A stretch of 64,000 nt of DNA from Kondoa malvinella (lineage: Eukaryota > Basidiomycota > Agaricostilbomycetes > Agaricostilbales > Kondoaceae): the NCBI GenBank assembly GCA_039545315.1, contig BCIM01000005.1, positions 622,609 through 686,608 on the forward strand. Reading direction: 5' to 3'. Made by a program: the position numbers and the translations under genes. Under the pieces are notes generated by a model, which was given only the letters and a program-made list of their open reading frames with translations, made no database searches and was not told where the DNA came from. This document shows, one piece after another, positions 10,893-20,700 of this stretch (positions are counted from its first letter, which is position 1; every line of letters starts with the position of its first letter).

Positions 10893-12873
10893 CTGTGTGC
10901 TCTGGCCGCACCGCAGTACACGGTCATACATGATCGATCGGCGTCTTTCCCTTTCTCTCTAGTTCCATGTGCAAGCGTGAAAATGGAACTATAGGCAAAA
11001 TCATATCGGCCCACACAGGCTTACATGCATATCTCACAGACATATTGAAGTACGACAACCATCATGCGAGCATCTTCAAGCACAAAGGCTGGCTTCTAAC
11101 ACTCGATCTCTCACATTTCACCGAATTTGGGGAAATGCGCTTCTCTCCAATCTCGGCTATTATGATTTCATACATGCTCGTGCTTTCGCCTATACAGCTT
11201 TCAAGGTATACCGTGCTGTTGGCGGTCCGCACCAGCCGCTCTGATCAGTATCCTGCCGCTTCTTTGCAATATCTGTACTTTTCGCTCGGCTCTACCTATG
11301 TTCTTGCCCGGAATTGCGTCAGTCAAGTGGATATATACGAATACACTAGGAGGTGCAAGTACGACAATGCACTTTCTACCTGGTCCTTCGTCTGAAGGCT
11401 CAACTCGTTTCCAATCTGTCGAATTTCAGTCATAGACGCCTCAAACCCTAACAGGTGGATGTCCGCCTGCCTGCATGTGACGTGCGTCAAGTGGATGGCC
11501 AACAGCATGAGGCGTCCCGTTGATGCACTTTCTCAACAAGCATCTGCATGTCGTCGAAAACGCCGAAAAGAGCTCTCAGCAACAGTCAACCGGATGGCTC
11601 AGGGATGATGATCACGCGATTGATGAGAGACTGTGCAATAGATTAATCCTAACAACTACTTTGTGTTCGGTCCATTACCGGTGTCGCCAGAACTTTGCAT
11701 GATTCTGGCGACAAGTCCTTCAAGAACCGGGATATACCTTGGGCCGTTTGGCATACCCAAGAGCACAGGAGATACCACATAGCCTCAATACCCTGCCTCG
11801 TCCAGCGGCCTCGAAATGCGTGCATGAAAGTCGAAATCAGTACAAAGACTCTGCCTAGAAGCTCAGATATTAACGTATGGGCGCGACAAGACCTGGAGAT
11901 GGCGGGTTACTCTTCATTCTGCTAGTGTATGGCTATTCAACCCGTTCGCTTGCATGCCTGTGATTTTACGGCAAAATACTCTTATGTCTCTCGTTGGATT
12001 CATTCACACGGCATCCGTGCGTCTCATCTCTCGATGTACTCTTTCATGGCTGACATTGATCTTGCAGGCAAATACTTGCTTCGAAGGCAACATTCATTAT
12101 TCGCGCTTGGCCGACACGCACACTCTCCTCATTCCAGCATCACCTTTGTCACTATCGCCAAAGCTATCATTCCATCAAATAACATAACCCGAAACAAGAC
12201 ACATGCATTCATTCACTTTACTCAACGCTCAGCACCTACATTGACCATTACCCGATTACCTGTCTATTCCCTCTCTCTCTCACCAGAAACACTTCTTTAC
12301 CGCCAGAGCCATGACTTCATCTGCCGAATACCATCAATTCGACGCAACATCTGCACTCGCATCCACAGCTCACAGCTAACAGCTCACAGCACTCGCAATC
12401 ACAGCTTAGTTACTTTGTCATTGTTAGGCAGCGCATGGGATAGGGTTGATGGAAGGATTTGCGTGTTATTTGTGGAATGAGTCATTGTAAAGATCCGATG
12501 AATGACTTCTTGTACAACATCATGGGTACGTCGGTACTTCTGGTATGTGTTATATTGTTGATGTTTGCATATAGGAGGCACATCTGTCATTCAAAGCTGG
12601 TGGCGAATTAGAGGGTGATGAAGCGGAGACTGTCTAGACGGCGGTCTTTGACTGCATTTCATGCTTGGGTCAAAAAGCTGTTTTGTAAGTTCACTTCGGC
12701 CTTTCACCTTTGAGTTATCATACTGACAAGGCAGTAGGTGAAGAACAGGCGAGCCGGAATTAGTAGTGAAGAGTTGATGAACGAGCGGGGTTAAGAATGA
12801 ACCGCCGGACAGTGGAAGACACGACAGTCCGGCTTAGCTGTAAGTCTACAAGTGCTATCTATCAATCTGCTCT
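10893..12873. other. About 2 kb without a confident gene
   Basis: Several open frames occur but none is convincing. A plus-strand frame without ATG, about 10982-11240, is open for over 80 codons and contains FHRIWGNALLSNLGYYDF, which looks protein-like; I do not recognise it. A second fragment at about 11655-11780 reads NYFVFGPLPVSPELCM. A 183-codon frame at 11929-12480 is Ser/Thr/His-rich in an unremarkable way. Near 12365-12395 there is a small tandem run of the octamer ctcacagc. The stretch may hold a decayed gene or a gene with many unrecognised small exons. Confidence 0.4.
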
Positions 12874-13437
12874 CTACTTCTCGCTTTTGCTTTTGGTGCC
12901 TTTCTTGGGCTGCTTCTGCTTGCGTTTGCCCCAATTGCCTTTGCCCTTGCCCTTGCTCTCTTCATTCTCACCCGACTCATCATCAACATCCATGGCGACA
13001 GCCTCCTCGCCAGCCATTTGAACAAGGTTTTCATACAAGTTCTTGACTATTCGCTTCGGCATGAGCTCCTTGAATTTGTCTGGGTCAGAGACGGCGAAAG
13101 ATGCCAATGGAGATCGGCCGGCTTCAAGTTCTCCCATGTATCGTCCCAGATCGAAAGGCTAGAATGGTGTCAGCTTATGGACAAGCTGGGTTACCGGGAA
13201 AGACTGCGGTTCGCGTTCTACCTGCTGTTCCTTAAGTCCTTGCTTTGCAGTACGAGCTCGCTTGACACCAATTCCGCTGCTGGGAGAGCCAGGCGCGTCG
13301 CCCAAAGGTGCTGCTTTACGCTTAGGGCTGGCGATCTGGAATTTCAGTTTAGTACTCAGGCTTTACAGAATACAGCAACAGTGATGCACAGGGCTTTTGC
13401 ATGGACTCAGAGCGTCTTTGACATGTGTGAGACTCAT
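12874..13437 (-). CDS. Small nuclear-type protein with basic tail, unknown function
   Basis: Three exons (13390-13437, 13222-13335, 12874-13158) join in phase to 148 residues. The start gives MSLTHVKDALSPCKSP, then PKRKAAPLGDAPGSP and GVKRARTAKQGLKEQQ. The conserved-looking core is PFDLGRYMGELEAGRSPLA, then DPDKFKELMPKRIVKNLYENL. It ends in an acidic patch (DVDDESGENEES) and a Lys-rich tail (KGNWGKRKQKQPKKGTK). Several SP sites and KRKA/KRAR clusters suggest a nuclear, kinase-regulated protein. I do not recognise the family. The start lies 11 bp from the ATG of the XPG-like gene, so the two share a minimal divergent promoter and the introns were chosen by phase alone. Confidence 0.55.
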
Positions 13438-13448
13438 CTGTCTGATGA

Positions 13449-16400
13449 ATGGCAGGGGAGGAGCAAAAGCATCATTTTGGTGTTGATCTTGACGCGACCG
13501 ACGGCGACCCCTCTCGTTTTCCCCTCACCAGCCCGCGTTCAATGACTCTCACAGGTCTGGCTGCTGCTGCTCGTAATGCAGTGCAACTTCCTTATGATCC
13601 CAATGTCTACTCTCGCTCCGACAAGAACAAGAAAGTCACAATCGCCTCGCATGATTCTGGTTCTGCATGGTTTCGCGCACAGATCACAAGCAACGGGGAT
13701 AAAAGTCTGCAGATACGGAGTCTTATCCGCTTCTATGTTGCTCTTTATGGGTCTTTGAGGTGTGCTTTGATTGGACTGCATGATGGGTCTGCGCGACCGG
13801 GAAAGAAACGAGCGAATGTAGGTACAAGTACCTGTGCTACGTCGTCCTACTCATGATACTTAGGCTGTATATGATCGAATGGCTCAAGATGCACAGACAT
13901 TCTGGTCAAGCGAGAAAATTGAAGTATTGGAAACGGTCAATCGATGGCTGCTGCAAAACGGCTACGACGTCTACCTCTTCGTCTGTCCAGGTGAAGCAGA
14001 TCCCATGACTAGACGGGTCAATCTACAGTACAGAGATCTAGCCGGAACGCATGTACGTTTGGGCTAGCACAGTTGATGTTTACACGCTGACTGCTGTCGA
14101 CAGCTCCAAGCTTCTCCAACCAACGAATCGTCACCTGAAGCAGCATCAGTCGAGCCATCTTTTCCCGAAGGTTCTACTTCTACTTCTGCCGGCAGCTATG
14201 CGGTTCAACCAGCAAACGCCTCATTTAACGCTGCCTCACTTCCAGCCAACCTCGATAGCGATCAGCAGCCAAACGAGGATTCTCTTCTCACTGAAGATCC
14301 TTACGAACCAAACCCGCATTGGCGAGAACTCTATATGTCCGATGCTTGCGATCTTTATTTGAAAGACCAAGTGAGGCAGCGTCTACCGCTTCCAGCCTTA
14401 CGACGAGTCACAACTCCTACTTTCGTCATTGCGGAAGATGGCGACGCTTTACTCATCAATGCGGACGAAGAACTGGTTATGCGAAATGATACCTCTGGGA
14501 AGGTCACTACCATTAGCTTAGAAGATTGGTGGGAAGAGCAGTGCTCGAATAAAGTGCTCGCATTTGCCAAGGCGGAGAGGGTGCCTGCTGAGACGCTCAT
14601 CAAGTATGGGATTATGACCTGGGCGTTGACTGGTGATGAAGCGCCAGAGGAGCTTTCCGGATCATTCTTTGGGCAGGTCTCAATCCTTCATACCCTGATC
14701 ATTGGATATCGGCAAGAGAAATCTGAGGGAACCTCTTCAATACGCTCTATCGTCCATAGCCTGGTGGACGTCGGTCGGGCTCAGCTCGACTACAATGAAA
14801 ATCAATCAGAAAAACTAGCTCAATCTATACTGTCCTCTCTGGTGTCTACCTTCTGCTCTATTGCTGGCGTTCACGACGTCTTTGGCGCCATGTCACAACA
14901 TCTCCAGGCACAGTTCGCTAAGGCTTCGCACATAGACGCGGCTCGCCTTTCAACAGATCAAGCATGCAGATCGGATGTGATCTTCTACGAACACCCTCAA
15001 CAGGTCGCTCTTCGAGAAGAATGGCTGGCCGAAGTTAACCAACCGGTGGTTGATGGTGTGGAGAATGCAATTGAGCGCTTGGAGTTGGGCTTAGATATGA
15101 TCGGGTATCAGCGAAGAGGCATGCCCAAGGCTGGAAAAGAGTGTCAGGCAAGATGGATGGCCAACGACGTCGCTATTTCGAAAAAGGTGCAGGAAAATCT
15201 CGACCTTCTGCAGCTAGATCCTCCAGCATTTTCATTGTCCCACTTATCTTCGAATCTGCCAATATCGGATGAAGAACGGGATACAATATTTGCAGAGAAT
15301 GTGACGCTATCAGACCAGACCGACGCAAACTCAACGTTCTCGTATGCCGGAGTCCAGCACGTCCTCTCGCGAACGCCTCGACCGAAGGAAGAAGAATTGT
15401 TTAGACTTTGCGAACAGCTGGCAGCATACAAGTTGATGCAAGACACGACGGCTATGGAGATTTACGCTGTCTTCATTGACGAACTTGCCCACACCAAGAC
15501 AACGAAGAATCACGAACCTCTTAATGCCCTTCTTATGCCCTTTATCACCTTCCTACAAGCGTCTCCTTCTTGGTTGAGCAATTTGCCCGCTGCTTGGTAC
15601 CATATCGAAACATCATTGAAGGGGTCTTTTCGCACCAAGTCTTCTGTTCAGCCCGATATTCTGAGACCAGCTCTTCAGCGTGTCATCCGCCAGTACGCCA
15701 ATCGCTACGTGGACTTTTCATATACGCCACGACTGGAACAATCCGGTATCCTTCACTTCGGTTCAAAAATCGAATTCCTTCAAACAGACGCCTACCGCGA
15801 GGAATTCTGGGGAAGTATCTTTGCGCCAGGCGACCGCGTCAGTAAGTTTCGCGCCGGGATTCTTTCTGCAGTTTGGGAGCTACTCGCTTCGAACGACCAG
15901 TTCTTGATCAAAGTAGTAGAAGACGACGGCAGCATGCGTGAGAAGATCAACTTCCCGAAACTCCATCCCGGCCTCGATCATAATTTGAGGTTCACTCTGA
16001 AGAGCACCTTTCCCGACTTCATTCATCAATCAGACTACCGGGACGAGCACAACACAAGGAAACGACTTTCCGCCGCCGAGGAGCAAACACGGCAAGGCCG
16101 TCTCTCACTGTCCGACTTGGAAAGTCAACTCGAAAATTCAACTTTTTGCGAGCCGTTAGGTATCGACTGGGCTAGTACTTCAACAGTTTACTTCCTCTGG
16201 GCACCAGCAATCAAGGTCATGCCTACTCTCAACAACTATCCAGCTTTCGAGGATGCACACCATGCGATATATATCATTTGCTCAACCCGCTTCCACAGTT
16301 GGCCTTCCGACAAGCCATACTTCGAGAGTCAATTTTTACCATATGAAGAGCACGCCAGACTTCTGGCCTTCCTTCTAGACAGGGCTGACCTGTTCCAAAG

Positions 16401-17087
16401 TCGAACCTTGCCTTCGCAATCAGAATTTATTGCTTCTGGTCTCAAACACTACCAAGAACACGACGCGCAATCTTTCTGGGGCGTACAATCGCTGACGAAT
16501 GCTTCGAACGTGGTATCATGGGCAGAGGTAAGCCCCAATACTTTTTTTACCAATCTTCCCGAGCTGAAAAATCTCTGTTTTCAGCGCGACTACTTGCCTG
16601 GACACGAAGATTACTACCATCTTACGTTATACCTAACGTACCAAATGCTAGAGCAGCAGTCTCTGCCATCTGAAGAAAACGCTACGTGTTATCGCTTATC
16701 AGAATCCGGATTATATGCTCGAAGTGATCCCATGTGGGCAGAACTACTCGTCGCGAATCCACCCGACTACCTCAGAGCGTTGAAGTGGAGTGAAGGTGGT
16801 TGGAGAAAGCACAAGCGCGTCGGCAGCGACGTTCTGCCTTTGCAGTACGTCTTGACGGAAGTAGTACACGGACCAAATTGCGCCGGCTGCGAAGCTTCGA
16901 TACAGGACGGTTCTACGTCAATCACATGTAACAACAAAGACTGCGAGCGAGAGGTCAGTTCGCATGGCTTTGTCCTAATCAAATCTGATTGCCTACGAAC
17001 AAACAGTTTCATAAGTCGGGTGAATGCACAAATACAAGGAGCACAAGGTTGACTGAGGGCAAGTGGAGATGCGGATTATGCCAGTGA
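13449..17087 (+). CDS. Divergent XPG/FEN-type nuclease-like protein with PHD-like zinc finger
   Basis: Five exons (13449-13817, 13864-14052, 14104-16527, 16585-16953, 17007-17087) give 1143 residues. The front resembles the XPG/Rad2 PIN-like nuclease fold: VTIASHDSGSAWFRA (Asp69), CALIGLHDGSARPGKKRA (Asp112), VNRWLLQNGYDVYLFVCPGEAD (Glu167, Asp169) and FVIAEDGDALL (Asp298, Asp300). These correspond to metal-binding acids of the superfamily. In FEN1 the last two groups are about 20 residues apart; here about 130 residues, rich in Ser, Pro and Asn, lie between. About 800 residues with no recognised domain follow. The end is PHD-like: CAGC, CNNKDC, FHKSGEC and WRCGLC. This suggests a nuclear DNA- or RNA-processing enzyme, but activity is inference. 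The 57-bp intron at 16528 is in frame and could be retained. Confidence 0.7.
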
Positions 17088-17279
17088 ATTGTATAACGAA
17101 GGACGTCAAAGTGTATATCCCATGGTAGTCAGAGATTGGTTCGAGCAGCAGGGCAAGAAGGTTGCGCCTAAAGCTGATGCTCAGAAAGTCATGAGGTATG
17201 TCTCGCTTTCTATGATTGCATGGACACTGATCGCGCTGTATAGCTGTGTCAAGCGGCACGCTCAGTTCCACTATTAGAA
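17080..17279 (+). other. Coding-like tail one base out of frame after the XPG-like gene
   Basis: Directly after the GLCQ-stop of the PHD-like finger, the +1 frame stays open and reads SELYNEGRQSVYPMVV, RDWFEQQGKKVAPKADAQ, then an intron-like gtatgt...ctgtatag (17199-17243) and a stop. Skipping the single base 17082 would fuse it to the finger. It may be an old C-terminal extension lost by frameshift, a sequencing slip, or chance. Confidence 0.35.
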
Positions 17280-17753
17280 GCTCTAGCAGCGAAGATAAAA
17301 GACAGTGTCAAAGGAAACCAACGAAAAGATGTCAAAAAGGCTGGGCTGTAGAAAGATAGGGTACCAGAATGCAGCTCCTCGAGAGCCTCTTTCTTCTCTT
17401 CCCTCTCCTTCAGCTTCCGGAGCTCTCGGCACGGTTTTCCGAGAGCTTGTTTTCCTTCTAGGTTCCTCTTCTTGAGTTGACAGAGAACGATACCCAAACC
17501 TACGCGGCACGTATACCTAGAGGCGGCCCTCATGCCCTTCGCTGAGAAGAGAGACCAACGATAAACAACAACAATATCTCGGCGCCTTGCAAATAGTCCG
17601 CCTGCTTGCATTGATCCAGGACTGGTCGCGGAACGTCGCTCGAACCAAGAAGGCGCGAACTAGCTCAACAGCTCAGGAGCGCGGTCGCCTTTGCACTGCT
17701 GCAGATTTCTTTCTGAGCATTGTTCTTGTCATCTGCTGCGTCTCAAAGTCGTT

Positions 17754-20700
17754 ATGGATCCGTTCCTTGCTGCTTCTACGCGTCCATTGGCCCCTCGAAT
17801 GAAAGCCAACCCATCGTCGAGCTCCTTGCGGTCTCAACACAATGCATCTGCCACAATACCATCTGCAAGTCTATCGCAAGAAGTCGCGCCCGGTAGCATT
17901 ACGCCCTCTACTCTGTTGAATAGACTAGAAACGCTCCTTGTCGCTAAATCAAACGAGATTCAACTCGCCGGAAGACTGGGTGAAAATCTCCTTAATCAGC
18001 AAGCCGAGCTAGAAAACAAGATCCGCGAATTAGAAGAACAAGCCCAGCGTCTGCCTGCTCGTGAGCGTAGTCGGAATGGACTCGTTCACGCCGCGGATAG
18101 CGAAGATGAAGAACACAACCCAGCATTGGGCCAAGAAGTACGCAAGAAGCTTGAAGCGCTAGAGGCAGAAATGACCCAGTGGGATCAAGGGAACGAGTCT
18201 CTATACCGCGATATTGGCTCCCGCGGACCTCAAACTGGCTCTGTCACTGATACAACGGAAGCTGATGTGCGTCTATTTGCCATGTTGAAGGTATACAGCT
18301 GATCACATAATGCAGGAGTCCAAGGACGCTTCTTTTGCGGACGAGAGCAATATGTCCTCCTCACAAGCTTCTCGTCGTTCAAGAAGAGACAATGCTGCTT
18401 CACGATCAAACGACATTGAATTCGCGACCGAGATTGGCCAATCCCTCTTGGGCGAAGTCCGAAGACTGCAAGCTTTGATGATAGAGCGAGATCAACAGAT
18501 AGCAGAACTCAGTCGGGAAAGAGATACGTTGAACGCTTCGGCAGATGAGAAGGATCTGGCTGTGAGAAGCACGGAAGAGTCTGTCGGTCAGTCTACTGTC
18601 TGCGTGCTTGTGACTCTTGTGCTGAATGTATTATGCAGAGAAATACAAAGAAGAGAACTGGAACCTCGAAGTCCAGCTACAAGAGATTCGAGCAGCTCAT
18701 AGCGAAATGTCTACTTCCTTCAGCAAAGCCGAGACCGAACGGAATAAATTGACCAAGCAACTTGCGACTGTCCGCACTGAGACTGAATCTCAAAAGCTCG
18801 AAATCGAAAGACTGAACAATTCCGTGGAAGCCATGGTTCAAAAGAAGGAGCTTGATTTGGCTGAAATGCGTCGTGGAATGGCTGGCCTGCAGAGGGAGAA
18901 GAGTGATCTACAATCTACTCTTGAAGCGACCAAGGGCGAATTGGCCAAATCAGTTGCCAGACGAAGCATCAGCGGCAATGTCGCGCGAAGCAAGAGCGGG
19001 TTGGTCAATGAGATGGGTGCTCAAGAAGAGGGTGAAGAGCTCATGGAAGAAGAATCAGATGCCGACATGTTCTTTGGCGGTGTAGCTTCCAGCAGACGCA
19101 AGACTGGCGATCATTTGCACGTTCTCGATCCTTCTGGTCTGTTCAGCGACGGCGAGACTCCTACTCCTGATGGCACACCTGCTGTTCAGCGCGGTATCCG
19201 ACTCGGTAATGAAGAACAGATGGAAGCTCAAGCTCTTCGGACTGCTCTTGCTCATTCCAAGAAGACCATCACCACTCTCCGGAACGCCTTGAACCGCGAA
19301 AAGGGGAAGAGACTGTCCGGTAGTCCCGCTGGCTGGGAAGATGACGGAGAGATACAGAGCGATGAAGAGCAGTCGCCGGTTCGATCGAGTCGCGGGCGGG
19401 GTGCGAGAAGGGGTCGAGGAAGAGGTGCCTTTGCTGGCGCTGTGCGCAGTCGTCTTGGTCGCGGATCCGTCGCAGCTGAAGACAGTGCTTCGGAAGAGGA
19501 GGAGGAAGGCGTAGAAGCGGATTCGTCGATGATTGATCACGGCGAGGAAGAAGAAGAAGATCAGCTCGAGGAACTAGCTTCTTCGCCCGCATATGGACGT
19601 CCACAAACCCGGATGACAGCCAGTCTGGCAAGTATGGAGGGTATAGATCCTGCTTTTGCCAACCTCAGCATGGAAGGTGCAGCCGGTCTGTCTGGTATCG
19701 ACTCGAAACGCTCCTCTCTGGTCGGTCTCAGTCACTCAGTGCAACGGCAATCATCCTTCGGCTCGCTCAACAAGGCGACTCGTCCTAGCTCTGGTATGTT
19801 TGCTAGCGATTCGGTTGATCTCAGCCAGAATACCTCTCGTGAGCTTCGTGACATCGGCATCGATGCGTTCTCGCCCGCTCCTAACGACATGTCTGTGCAA
19901 GTGGAGCCTGTCGCTATTCTTCAATCCGACAATGCTATGCAGACCGTCGCCTTTACACCTATTCCAACTTCTGACATCTCTACACAGACCGAAGCTTTAC
20001 CAGAACCAGAACCGCGCATCGAATACGTCCAACTTCCAGCGCCCGAGCCACAGCTTGTCTATGTCGACAGAATTGTCGAGAAGGTCATCGAGCAGCCAGC
20101 TCCCGAGCCGCAAGTCATCTATGTAGACAAGGTCATCGAGAAGATGGTCGAAGTGCCTGGTCCAACGCCCGAAACAGAAATTATCTACGTGGACAAGGTT
20201 ATCGAGAAAATCGTTGAAGTTCCTGGCCCAACGCCCGAACCTCAAATCATCTACCAGGATAAGATCGTTGAAATCCCTGGGCCAGCTCCAGAACCAGAAA
20301 TCATCTACGTGGAGAAGGCAGCTCCATTACCGCCCAAAGTGCCTACCAGCGAATTTGCTTTACAGACAGATGCCCTACCCGAACCCGAACCGAGAACAAT
20401 CTACCTTGAAGCGCCAATTCCAGAGCCAAAGATCATCTACCGGGATCCTCCTGTTGCCTCTACCAGTCACCTCTCTGTTCAGACAGATAAAGTACCGCCT
20501 GTCGAGCCGAGAGTGATATATGTCGAAACTCCCGCTCCAGTCAGTACAGCATTTTCCTTTCACCTGCAAGTATACTAACATCTTGTAGATCAAGCCTTCT
20601 TCAGAGGTGCAAGTCCAGACAGACCATGTTGAGCCTCGTGCGCTGCTTCCTCCCGTCCCTCCTTCAGCATCTGCAGACTCGATGAACACTGCTACTGCTG

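Noticed and set aside
12360..12400. Short tandem ctcacagc run as a CRISPR-like array
   Set aside because: Only a few imperfect octamers without spacers; a simple microrepeat in a eukaryotic genome.
11929..12480. 183-codon plus-strand frame
   Set aside because: Ordinary composition, no family resemblance, C/T-rich DNA and no splice-supported extension.
16528..16584. Reading through the 57-bp segment in the XPG-like gene as coding
   Set aside because: It is in frame, but gtaag...ttttcag ends and a T-rich body make it an intron; retained isoforms remain possible.
17249..17533. Minus-strand frame with a Lys/Glu-rich helix (LRKLKEREEKKEALEELHS)
   Set aside because: It overlaps the plus-strand coding-like tail and the leader of NUM1; looks like a chance charged helix. 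A small real gene is not fully excluded.
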